A stretch of 22,174 nt of DNA from NCBI GenBank assembly GCA_023396465.1, contig JAEWWF010000177.1, forward strand, positions 1 through 22,174, in the 5' to 3' direction. Positions 14,162 through 21,307 of this stretch are shown here, piece by piece. The position numbers and the translations under genes are program-made. The first letter of the stretch is position 1; each line of letters begins with the position of its first letter. The notes under the pieces were generated by a model, which saw only the letters and a program-made list of their open reading frames with translations, searched no databases and was not told where the DNA came from. This DNA comes from Pseudomonadota bacterium. GTDB lineage: Bacteria; Pseudomonadota; Alphaproteobacteria; Rhodospirillales; Rhodospirillaceae.

Positions 14162-15493
14162 TCAGTGCGGCGAAAATTTCGGGGCAGCTTCGCTTCCTCC
14201 GTGTGCAGTGCTGGCGGCCAGAGCGGCGGCCCGCACACCGGAGCGCACGGCGCCTTCCACCGTGCACGGATAGCCGGTCGCCGTCCAGTCCCCGGCCAAA
14301 AGCACCCCGCGCAATGGCGTCACCGGTCCAGGGCGGAGAGCTTCGGCGTCCGGGGTATGGGCGAGGGTGGCCCGCCGCTCGCGCACAACGCGGCTGGGCG
14401 GCGGCAGGTTGCCGGCAAGCGGACGCAGCGCCGGCAACCGGCGGGCATCCGCCCATAGGATGGACGCGATGGTGGCATCATCGTGTTCGGCCAGGGTGTC
14501 GGCGGCGCTGACCGTCACCGACAGCACGTCATCGCGGCTGAACAGCCAATGCGCGGTACCGCCGATCAACCCGACAAAGCCGGGCGTCGGCAGTGTCAGC
14601 GGCACCGGCAACCTGAAGTGGGCGTTGACGATGGTCCGGCTCGGCAGGTCCGGCACCGTCAGGCCGGGGAGCAGCCGTCGCACCGCCGCCGGTGGCGCCG
14701 CCACAACTACCATGTCGCCCGGCGCCAGGGCTTCCGTGTGGCCGGAGCGGTCGAGCAATCCGCTCGCCCGCCCCTCGGTCACCAGAACCTGCCGCACCGG
14801 AGCCGTCAGCCGCACCTCGGCCCCGTGTCGGCGCAGCCAATCGACGCAGGGAGCCACCAGGGCGGCATCCAGCCCGTGAGGGAAGAGCCAAGGCCGGCAG
14901 GCGGCTTCCCCCCGGCCGAGAGTGTCGCGCGCCACCGTCCACAAGGCGCGGGCCGATGCCTCGGCCGAAGCGGTATTGAGCACCGCCTCCGCCACCGGCT
15001 GCCACAGGGGCGTCAGCAGCGGCCCGGCGAGGGCGTCCGCCACCGTCGCCCCCCGTCCGGCCAGGGCCAGCCGCAGCAGGTCGCGCAGGTGGGCGAGGGC
15101 ACCGATACCCGGAACCCGGCGATCCGCCCGTGCCAGCCACCATGGCACCGGGCCGGCCCCGGGGCGCAGGGTCCAGCCGTGGTCATGACGCAGATCGTGA
15201 AAGGTGAAACAGGCCGGCGTCACCTCGGTCACCGCCGCCCAGCCGCCGGTCAGGTCCAGCAGCGCCCGGGTGGCGGTGTTGGCGGCGAGCATGAGGTGGG
15301 AACCGTTGTCGAGCCGGCGGTCCAGCAGCGGATCGTCGAACGACCGGCAGCGTCCTCCGGCTGCCGGCGCGGCCTCGTGAACCGTGACGGCAAGCCCCCG
15401 CCGTACCGCCTCCACCGCGCAGGCAAGGCCGGCCATGCCGGCGCCGATGACATGCAGCCGGGGCACGGGCGGGCGGTGCGGCGGCGGCGTCAT
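14162..15493 (-). CDS. hpnE: Hydroxysqualene dehydroxylase HpnE
   Basis: The FAD-dependent last step of bacterial squalene synthesis: hydroxysqualene is reduced to squalene, the precursor of hopanoids. The 443 residues begin with a Rossmann FAD motif GAGMAG (17-22), then VHEAAPAAGGRCRS (38-51). Near the C-terminus LLAGDWTATGYPCTVEGAVRSG is the second FAD-contact segment of amine-oxidase/desaturase-like enzymes. The start ATG overlaps the hpnD stop by 4 bp (ATGA), indicating translational coupling. The protein continues almost to the sodB upstream gap. The family includes phytoene desaturases, but the hpnC-hpnD context decides the call. Confidence 0.93.
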   Translation of the reverse strand: MTPPPHRPPVPRLHVIGAGMAGLACAVEAVRRGLAVTVHEAAPAAGGRCRSFDDPLLDRRLDNGSHLMLAANTATRALLDLTGGWAAVTEVTPACFTFHDLRHDHGWTLRPGAGPVPWWLARADRRVPGIGALAHLRDLLRLALAGRGATVADALAGPLLTPLWQPVAEAVLNTASAEASARALWTVARDTLGRGEAACRPWLFPHGLDAALVAPCVDWLRRHGAEVRLTAPVRQVLVTEGRASGLLDRSGHTEALAPGDMVVVAAPPAAVRRLLPGLTVPDLPSRTIVNAHFRLPVPLTLPTPGFVGLIGGTAHWLFSRDDVLSVTVSAADTLAEHDDATIASILWADARRLPALRPLAGNLPPPSRVVRERRATLAHTPDAEALRPGPVTPLRGVLLAGDWTATGYPCTVEGAVRSGVRAAALAASTAHGGSEAAPKFSPH

Positions 15494-16353
15494 GCGGCGC
15501 CGAACACCTTGTGCCGCAGGGCGATGGACAGCAGTTCCAACTTGCCGAGGGACGGGCGCCGGTCCAGATCCTCCCAGCCGCGTCGGCGCAGGCGATCGAG
15601 GAGGCGGCTGTAGACGTCCATCATCACCATCGCCGGGGCGGCGGCGGCGCGGTCGACCTCGTTCAGCATCAGGCCGGCCTCCTCGAAGCGGGCGGCGGCC
15701 ATGGCGGCAACGATGTCGCAGACCCACGGCAGGGCGTCATGCGCCAGAACCTCGTTGGGGCTGGCGGCGACGATGCCGGCCTCCGCCAGCGTTTCCCGTG
15801 GCAGGTAAAGGCGGCCAAGGGTGGCGTCCTCGCGTAGATCGCGCAGGATGTTGGTCAACTGCATGGCCTCCCCCAGCGCCAGCGCCAGACATCCGGCGGA
15901 CCGGCTGCGGTCGCCCATGATGCCCAGGGTCAGCACTCCCACCGCCCCGGCCACGCGGCGGCAGTAAAGGCGAAGGTCGGGCAGAAGAGGGGCGAGCATG
16001 ACGCCGTTGGCGTCCATCTCCATGCCGGCGATGACCTCCTCGAACTCCTCGCGCGGCAGCTTGCAGCGGCGGATGGGGCCAAGCAGGGCGAGGCTGACCG
16101 GGGTGGCCGGCATGCCGGCATACAGGGCGTCCAACTCGCGCCGCCATGCCGCCAACCGGCCGCGCTTCTCGGCCAGCGGCGCCGGACCGTCGGCAATGTC
16201 GTCCAACTCCCGGCAATAGGCGTAGAGGGCGAACATGGCTTCCCGCTGGGGGCGCGGCAGCAGGCGCATGGTCCAGTAGAAGGACGACCCGGCGCGGGCG
16301 ACGCCGCGCGCCAGAGCCTTGCGGTCGGCGGTGGGGCCAGGGGGCGCGGTCAT
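15490..16353 (-). CDS. hpnD: Presqualene diphosphate synthase HpnD
   Basis: Condenses two farnesyl diphosphates to presqualene diphosphate. The 287 residues have both aspartate-rich Mg2+/diphosphate motifs of the squalene/phytoene synthase fold: YCRELDDIAD (46-55) and QLTNILRDLREDA (165-177), followed by GRLYLP. The start ATG overlaps the hpnC stop by 4 bp; a longer in-frame opening upstream runs inside hpnC and is not used. It lies in the operon hpnC-hpnD-hpnE. The distinction from phytoene synthase rests on the paired hpnC and hpnE. Confidence 0.94.
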   Translation of the reverse strand: MTAPPGPTADRKALARGVARAGSSFYWTMRLLPRPQREAMFALYAYCRELDDIADGPAPLAEKRGRLAAWRRELDALYAGMPATPVSLALLGPIRRCKLPREEFEEVIAGMEMDANGVMLAPLLPDLRLYCRRVAGAVGVLTLGIMGDRSRSAGCLALALGEAMQLTNILRDLREDATLGRLYLPRETLAEAGIVAASPNEVLAHDALPWVCDIVAAMAAARFEEAGLMLNEVDRAAAAPAMVMMDVYSRLLDRLRRRGWEDLDRRPSLGKLELLSIALRHKVFGAA

Positions 16354-17204
16354 GGCCGCATCCCCACGCCGACGGCCATGCCCATCATCGCCGCCACCAG
16401 CCAATCCCGGCGGCTGGCCTTGATGCCCGCCGTATGCGGCGCCGCCGCTCTCAGCCGGCCCGCCAGCCGCCGGGCCAGATGCAGCACCATGGCGGATTGC
16501 ATGGCGAGCCGGCGATCTCCGGCCAGCCGGGGCAGAGGGGCCGCCTGGGCAAACAGCTCCTCGGTTCGCTCCAGTGCCGCCAGGATGGGGCCTCGCAAAT
16601 GCTCGGGTGTCGGCACGCGGCCGAGGTCGGCGGGCTCCGCCCTGCCGTCCAGGGGCAGATAGAGACGGCCAAGGCCGGTCCAGTCGGCGCGGAGGTCCTG
16701 AAGGTGATTGAGCACCTGCAAGGCCGCGCATAAGGCGTCCGAGGGTGCCTCGGCGGCGGCTGGAGCGCCGTGCAGGCGCAGGAGGAAACGCCCGACCGGC
16801 GCGGCGCTGTGGCGGCAGTAGGCCATCAGGTCATCCCAGGTGCGGCACGCGGTGTTCACCGCATCGGCGCGGAAGGCGACCAGCAGGTCGGAGGCGGTGG
16901 TCAGCGGAACGGCCGCCTCCACCAACAAAGGGCGCAAAGCCGCCGCCGGCGGGGCGAGCGCGGCAGGCGCCGCGCCGGTCAAGACCGCCTCAAGGCGGTC
17001 GAGCAGGGCAAGCTTGCGGACGGCGGGCAGGGCGGGGTCGTCGGCGATGTCGTCGGCGGTGCGGGCAAAGCGGTAATAGGCCGCCACCACCGGCCGGTGG
17101 TGGGGTGCCAGAAGGCGGCCGGCGACGGGAAAGTTCTCGTCCGTCATGCCCTTGCCGGAGCGCGGCGGGGTCCAGGCTGGGCTGGCGGTGTCGGTCACCG
17201 GCAT
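16350..17204 (-). CDS. hpnC: Hydroxysqualene synthase HpnC
   Basis: Converts presqualene diphosphate to hydroxysqualene, the second of three steps to squalene. The 284 residues have SGKGMTDENFPVA near the N-terminus, a typical HpnC opening. The first aspartate-rich motif is FARTADDIADD (46-56) and the second region is NHLQDLRADW (166-175), followed by LGRLYLP. A hydrophobic C-terminal stretch (about 266-281) may sit on the membrane. It is the first gene of the operon, divergent from a squalene-synthase-like gene at 17296 across a 91-bp gap. Confidence 0.93.
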   Translation of the reverse strand: MPVTDTASPAWTPPRSGKGMTDENFPVAGRLLAPHHRPVVAAYYRFARTADDIADDPALPAVRKLALLDRLEAVLTGAAPAALAPPAAALRPLLVEAAVPLTTASDLLVAFRADAVNTACRTWDDLMAYCRHSAAPVGRFLLRLHGAPAAAEAPSDALCAALQVLNHLQDLRADWTGLGRLYLPLDGRAEPADLGRVPTPEHLRGPILAALERTEELFAQAAPLPRLAGDRRLAMQSAMVLHLARRLAGRLRAAAPHTAGIKASRRDWLVAAMMGMAVGVGMRP

Positions 17205-17233
17205 GCGTGGCGGCTTTCCCTGCGAGATGGAAG

Positions 17234-17245
17234 GTCATATATGAC
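17234..17245. promoter_or_regulatory. 12-bp palindrome in the hpnC divergent promoter region
   Basis: GTCATATATGAC is a perfect palindrome in the 91-bp gap between hpnC and the divergent gene at 17296. It is AT-rich in a GC-rich setting, so it could give a -10 region in both directions or be an operator. No clear -35 partner was found. Confidence 0.35.
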
Positions 17246-17295
17246 ACAGGCGCCGCCCGTCCGGCAAACAACCCTGTCGTCTGCAAGGCAATTTC

Positions 17296-18174
17296 ATGGC
17301 CGATTCCGTCCGTGCCAACCGTACCCCGCCGTTGTCCCCGCTGGGGGAGGATGTCCGCCGCCACGACCGCGATCGTTTCACCACCGCGCTGTTCGCGACG
17401 CCCGACCGGCGGGAGGATTTGTTCGCCCTCTATGCCTTTAACGCCGAGGTGGCGGCCATCCGAGAGAAGGTCCACGAGCCGATGATCGGCTTCATGCGCC
17501 TGCAATGGTGGCGCGACACGCTGGCGACGGTCTATGAGGGCGCGCCGCCGCCGCCCGGTCATCCGCTGGCGGCGGCGCTGACCGACGCCATCCGCCGCCA
17601 TGATCTGCGGCAGGAGGACTTCGAGGCGGTGTTGCATGGCCGGGAGCAGGACATGAGCGACGATCCGCCGGAGGACCGGGCAGCGGTGATCGAGTATGCC
17701 GCCGCCACCGGCGGCGCCGTGCAGCGGTTGGCGGTCGGCGTTTTGCTCGGACGCGGATCGTCGACCGATGCGGCGGCCTCGGCGGCGGAGGCGGTGGGCA
17801 CGGCCTGGGCACTGACCGGTCTGCTGCGGGCCGCTGCTTTCCACGCGGCGCAGAATCGCGTCTATTTCCCCCGTGCCGATCTCGCCGCTCACGGCCAGGG
17901 GCCGGAGGTGGTGGTGGCCGGCGTGCCCCATGCCGCCGTGGCGGCGGTCGCCGAAGGTCTGGCCGAAGAGGCGAGGGCGCGGCTGGCGACGGCCCGGCAG
18001 TTGCGTCGGCAGGTGTCGCGGGCGGCGCTGCCGGCGCTGTTGCCGGCCGTGCTGGCTGATGGCTACCTGCGGCGGCTGCGGCGACGGCAGTGGAACGTTT
18101 TCCATCCCGACATGAGGGTCATCGACACCCGCCCCCTTCATTTGACGGTTGCCACTTTCACCGGGAGATTCTGA
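17296..18174 (+). CDS. Squalene/phytoene-synthase-fold protein, NDUFAF6-like
   Basis: A 292-residue protein with the all-helical squalene/phytoene synthase fold: YAFNAEVAAIREKV (46-59), MRLQWWRDTL (67-76) and NRVYFPRADL (187-196). Both catalytic aspartate-rich motifs are missing. The first site reads FNAEVAAIREKV and the second (168-191) GLLRAAAFHAAQ. It is therefore unlikely to make isoprenoids and fits the non-catalytic group related to the mitochondrial complex I assembly factor NDUFAF6. The ATG has only a weak AAGG upstream. In relatives this gene tends to follow the Mth938/NDUFAF3-like gene; here it is 5.9 kb away. A complex I role is inference. Confidence 0.82.
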   Translation: MADSVRANRTPPLSPLGEDVRRHDRDRFTTALFATPDRREDLFALYAFNAEVAAIREKVHEPMIGFMRLQWWRDTLATVYEGAPPPPGHPLAAALTDAIRRHDLRQEDFEAVLHGREQDMSDDPPEDRAAVIEYAAATGGAVQRLAVGVLLGRGSSTDAAASAAEAVGTAWALTGLLRAAAFHAAQNRVYFPRADLAAHGQGPEVVVAGVPHAAVAAVAEGLAEEARARLATARQLRRQVSRAALPALLPAVLADGYLRRLRRRQWNVFHPDMRVIDTRPLHLTVATFTGRF

Positions 18175-18294
18175 CCTCTGCCACGACTCGTTGCTTGCGA
18201 GAGGGGAGGGGAGTTATACATACTGTCGACAGAAGCGGCGCAGGCTCGCTTTCTCGACCCTCCGGCAAACGTCTCTCGCATATAGAACAAGGCG

Positions 18295-18323
18295 TTGACG
18301 GGGTTGCGTTGAGAAGTTACTTT
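18295..18323 (+). promoter_or_regulatory. Weak sigma-70-like promoter before the small membrane protein
   Basis: TTGACG (5/6 match) is followed after 17 bases by TACTTT (3/6 match), about 77 bases before the ATG at 18400. The gap from 18175 also holds a 10-bp palindrome CTGTCGACAG (18223-18232) and a TATACA. The promoter call is tentative. Confidence 0.25.
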
Positions 18324-18399
18324 AACGTCGTGGCCTGTTGGGCCGCGTTTGCCCGTCGCATGCCGACATGTCCCCCGTAGCAGCAGGGAGGCGGTGATC

Positions 18400-18594
18400 A
18401 TGGACCCCCGGAAAGCCACCGTCAGTCAGCACATGGCCGCCGTGGCCTGTGTGCTCGTCCTCAGCGTCGTCCTGCATGGTGTGATCAGTGTTGGCGGGTG
18501 GAGTCGGACCGGTGCGCAGGCCTCTCTGGCGACCGACCCGGCCCTGATCCAGACTATCGACAACGTGCTCTACCTGAAGCCCGCCGTTCGCTGA
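18400..18594 (+). CDS. Small single-pass membrane protein (64 residues)
   Basis: An unrecognised 64-residue protein. GGGAGG eight bases before the ATG (18386-18391) is among the best ribosome-binding sites in the window and argues that it is translated. One hydrophobic segment (about 12-33, MAAVACVLVLSVVLHGVISVGG) follows a short charged start. The C-terminal part (TDPALIQTIDNVLYLKPAVR) is polar and would lie outside or in the periplasm. No cleavage signal is convincing. An upstream in-frame ATG at 18349 would add 17 residues but lacks the ribosome-binding site. It stands alone between the NDUFAF6-like gene and the convergent trmFO. Function unknown. Confidence 0.7.
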   Translation: MDPRKATVSQHMAAVACVLVLSVVLHGVISVGGWSRTGAQASLATDPALIQTIDNVLYLKPAVR

Positions 18595-18619
18595 GGCGCG
18601 GTTTTCGGGTGTGAGGGAA

Positions 18620-18649
18620 ACGGGCGCCCGGCTAGGCCGCGGCGCCCGT
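18620..18649. terminator. Bidirectional hairpin between the small protein gene and trmFO
   Basis: A perfect 9-bp stem (ACGGGCGCC / GGCGCCCGT), with a further inner CGG/CCG pairing, sits in the 76-bp convergent gap. On the trmFO strand it is followed by TTTCCC, a weak T-run. Confidence 0.6.
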
Positions 18650-18670
18650 CATCATGTCTGCCGTCGGTCC

Positions 18671-20053
18671 TCAGGGCGCCGGGGTGCCGAGCGGCGAGGC
18701 CGCCAGCCATGCCTCGAAGTCGCGCATGGCGCGGCGGCTGTAGCCCAGCTTGCGCTCGCGGCCCTTGGGGATGCGGCCGCGGCTGTTGCGCTCCAGATCC
18801 TCCGGCCCCAGTTCGGGGAACAGGCCGAAGTTGACGTTCATGGGCTGGAAGGTCTCCGCCTCCGCTCCGCCGGTGATGTGGCCGAGCAGGGCGCCCATGG
18901 CGGTGGTGCGCGGCGGCAGCGGCTGGTCGAGCCCCAGCCGCTCGGCGGCGGCGAAGCGGCCGGCCACCAGCCCCATGGAGGCGCTTTCGACATAGCCCTC
19001 GCAGCCGGAAATCTGGCCGGCGAAGCGCAGCCGCGGTGCCGCCTTCAGGCGCTGGCGCTCGTCCAGCAGGCGCGGGCTGTTGAGGAAGGTATTGCGGTGG
19101 ATGCCGCCCAGGCGCGCGAACTCGGCATTCTCCAGCCCCGGGATCATGCGGAAGATGCGCGACTGCTCGCCGTACTTCAGCTTGGTCTGGAAGCCAACGA
19201 TATTGTAGAGCGTGCCGAGGGCATTGTCCTGCCGCAGTTGCACCACCGCATAGGGGCGCACGCCCGGGGTGTTCGGGTTGGAGAGGCCGACCGGCTTCAT
19301 GGGGCCGAAGGTGAGGGTGCGGCGGCCGCGCTCGGCCATCACCTCGATGGGCAGGCAGCCCTCGAAGTAGGGGGTGTCCTTCTCCCACTCCTTGAACTCG
19401 GTCTTCTCGGCGGCCAGCAGGGCGTCGATGAAGGCCTCGTACTCGTCGCGGCTCATGGCGCAGTTGATGTAGTCGGTGCCCGTGCCCTTGTCGTAGCGCG
19501 ACTGGAACCACGCCTTGCCGAAGTCGATGGACTCCTTGTAGACGATCGGCGCGATGGCATCGAAGAAGGCGAGGCTGTCCTCGCCGGTCAGCCGGCCGAT
19601 GGCCTCGGCCAGCGGCGGGCTGGTCAGCGGACCGGTGGCGATGATGACGCTGTCCCACGCCTCCGGCGGCAGGCCGACGACCTCGCCGCGCTCGATGGTG
19701 ACCAGCGGGTGGCTGGAGAGGCGCTGCTGCACTTCTTCGGCGAAGGCGTCGCGGTCGACGGCCAGCGCCCCGCCGGCCGGCACCGCGTGCTTGTCGGCGC
19801 AGGCCAGGATGAGCGAGCCGGCGCGCCGCATCTCCCAGTGCAGCAGGCCGACCGCGTTGTAATCCGGGTCGTCGGAGCGCAGGGAGTTGGAGCACACCAG
19901 CTCCGCCAGCCGGTCGGTCTGGTGGGCGTCGGTGGGGCGATGGGGGCGCATCTCGTGCAGGATGACGGGGACGCCGGCGCTTGCCAGCTGCCATGCCGCC
20001 TCGGACCCTGCAAGGCCGCCGCCGATGATGTGGACGGGGTTCATGTCGGACAT
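18671..20053 (-). CDS. trmFO: tRNA (uracil-54-C5)-methyltransferase, folate/FAD-dependent, TrmFO
   Basis: Methylates U54 in the T-loop of tRNA using methylenetetrahydrofolate as carbon donor and FADH2 as reductant. The 460 residues have the FAD motif GGGLAGSEAAW (11-21), LHEMRP (32-37) and ELVCSNSLRSDDP with Cys54. FEGCLPIEVM with Cys233 matches the second catalytic cysteine of characterised TrmFO. SGCEGYVESASMGL and VNFGLFPEL are also family signatures. Two Met codons (first and fourth) could be the start; neither has a clear Shine-Dalgarno. It is divergent from the rhodanese gene at 20178. Confidence 0.97.
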   Translation of the reverse strand: MSDMNPVHIIGGGLAGSEAAWQLASAGVPVILHEMRPHRPTDAHQTDRLAELVCSNSLRSDDPDYNAVGLLHWEMRRAGSLILACADKHAVPAGGALAVDRDAFAEEVQQRLSSHPLVTIERGEVVGLPPEAWDSVIIATGPLTSPPLAEAIGRLTGEDSLAFFDAIAPIVYKESIDFGKAWFQSRYDKGTGTDYINCAMSRDEYEAFIDALLAAEKTEFKEWEKDTPYFEGCLPIEVMAERGRRTLTFGPMKPVGLSNPNTPGVRPYAVVQLRQDNALGTLYNIVGFQTKLKYGEQSRIFRMIPGLENAEFARLGGIHRNTFLNSPRLLDERQRLKAAPRLRFAGQISGCEGYVESASMGLVAGRFAAAERLGLDQPLPPRTTAMGALLGHITGGAEAETFQPMNVNFGLFPELGPEDLERNSRGRIPKGRERKLGYSRRAMRDFEAWLAASPLGTPAP

Positions 20054-20177
20054 GGCGCGTCATGTAGTCGGCCGCCGCGCCCGTGTCCAGCACCGAGTTG
20101 CGGCGGTCATTGACTCGCCGGCCGCAGCGCCCATTCTATGACCGCTTCGTCATGAACCCAGCGGGAACCCTGCCACC

Positions 20178-20627
20178 GTGGACGCCTTCCTCGACAGCCT
20201 GTTCAACCAGCGCGAGCTGCTGATCGCCGCCCTGGCCGGCGCCTTCACCATCGTCGGCATCAAGATGATCCCGCGCCTGCTGGCCGGCGTCGGCTTCATC
20301 GGCCCGCGCGAGGTCAGCCAGCGCCTGAAGGCCGGCGAGGACTGCCTGGTTCTGGACGTGCGCCAGCCCGATGAGTTCCGCGATGCGCTGGGCCATGTGC
20401 CGGGGGCGGTCAACCTGCCGCTGTCGGACCTCAACCGCCGGATGGCCGAGTTGAAGCCGCAGCTGGCGCCCTATGCCGACACACCGGTCTATGTGATGTG
20501 CCGCACCGCCAGCCGCGCCGCCTCCGCCGCGCGGGTGCTGAAGGGGGCGGGGCTGAACAAGGTGCAGGTGGTGGCCGGCGGCATGGTCAAGTGGAACCGC
20601 GAGAAGCTGCCGACCACCCGCCGCTGA
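20178..20627 (+). CDS. Membrane-anchored rhodanese-domain sulfurtransferase
   Basis: A 149-residue protein with a hydrophobic N-terminal segment (about 14-38) followed by one rhodanese domain (42-145). The active-site loop is CRTASRA with Cys108, and VLDVRQPDEF (58-67) is the conserved CH2A-like strand. Such proteins move sulfane sulfur at the membrane, but acceptor and donor are unknown. A GTG start is used: the nearby ATG at 20152 is out of frame, and no upstream ATG fits. It is divergent from trmFO; a short hairpin follows. Confidence 0.88.
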   Translation: MDAFLDSLFNQRELLIAALAGAFTIVGIKMIPRLLAGVGFIGPREVSQRLKAGEDCLVLDVRQPDEFRDALGHVPGAVNLPLSDLNRRMAELKPQLAPYADTPVYVMCRTASRAASAARVLKGAGLNKVQVVAGGMVKWNREKLPTTRR

Positions 20628-20639
20628 CCCCGCCGCCGC

Positions 20640-20660
20640 CCCGCCCTTGCGGGTGGGTTT
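20640..20660 (+). terminator. Weak terminator after the rhodanese gene
   Basis: CCCGC-CCTT-GCGGG (5-bp stem) is followed by TGGGTTT, 12 bases after the stop. The stem is short, so termination may be partial. Confidence 0.35.
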
Positions 20661-20742
20661 CGCGAAGATCATGGTTTTATCCAGGCCCGGAAAGCCTTAT
20701 ACAGAGGCTCGAATCCGCCTACCCACAGGAGACCGGGGCACC

Positions 20743-21162
20743 ATGTCCAGCAAGACCTACTATGTGATCGGCGGCGAATATGCCGACAGCAGCTTCACCA
20801 CGCCGGCCGCCGGGGTCACCCTGGAAAAGCACGGCCCCTTCACCGAGCGCGAGGCCCACGTCTTCTGGCGCGACATCACCGGCCGCACCGTCGACAACGC
20901 CATGGTCCGCTATGTGGTGAAGAACGAGGGCGACCTGCCCGACCAGCAGTTCTGGGTGGTCGGCGGCGAGTACAGCTCCACCGACTTCGAAGTGATCGCC
21001 GACGGCCGCAAGTTCGAGGTCTATGGCCCGTTCGGCAAGCAGCAGGCGCTGGACTTCTGGCGCGGCATCACCAGCCAGACCATCGACAGCGCGACGCACC
21101 GCTACAGCATCGTCACCGACCCGGACAAGACCCGCGAAAAGCAGGCCGAAAAGGCCTCCTGA
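20743..21162 (+). CDS. Tandem DUF4170-like protein
   Basis: A 139-residue protein made of two similar units. Unit one (6-59) begins YYVIGGEYADSSF and contains KHGPFTEREAHVFWRDITGRTVDNA. Unit two (70-124) begins FWVVGGEYSSTDF and contains VYGPFGKQQALDFWRGITSQTIDSA. Both end in a basic-aromatic strand (VRYVV, HRYSIV). Each unit resembles the short DUF4170 proteins of alphaproteobacteria, which are usually single units. The ATG at 20743 follows AGGAGA by ten bases; a longer in-frame start at 20647 lies in the previous terminator. The tail after 125 is charged and probably disordered. Function unknown; probably soluble. Confidence 0.8.
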   Translation: MSSKTYYVIGGEYADSSFTTPAAGVTLEKHGPFTEREAHVFWRDITGRTVDNAMVRYVVKNEGDLPDQQFWVVGGEYSSTDFEVIADGRKFEVYGPFGKQQALDFWRGITSQTIDSATHRYSIVTDPDKTREKQAEKAS

Positions 21163-21270
21163 CGTCGAGGATCGGCCGGGGCAGGGCAGGCGGTCGCAGT
21201 TCGGTACTCCCCCAGTCTCCGCAGCGAACCCGCCCGCCCCTGCACTGCGCCGGGGAATGAATGCACCAAG

Positions 21271-21307
21271 GCCCGGCCGGGGAGACTCGGCCGGGCTGTT
21301 TCGTTAT
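21271..21307 (+). terminator. Rho-independent terminator after the DUF4170-like gene
   Basis: GCCCGGCCG and CGGCCGGGC form a perfect 9-bp stem with an 8-base loop, followed by TGTTTCGTTATT. It lies 109 bases after the stop and just before the drop in GC content. The interval 21163-21270 holds no gene I can support. Confidence 0.75.

Noticed and set aside
18611..20113. A 500-codon open frame on the plus strand opposite trmFO.
   Set aside because: trmFO is unmistakable on the other strand; the opposite frame has only biased composition.
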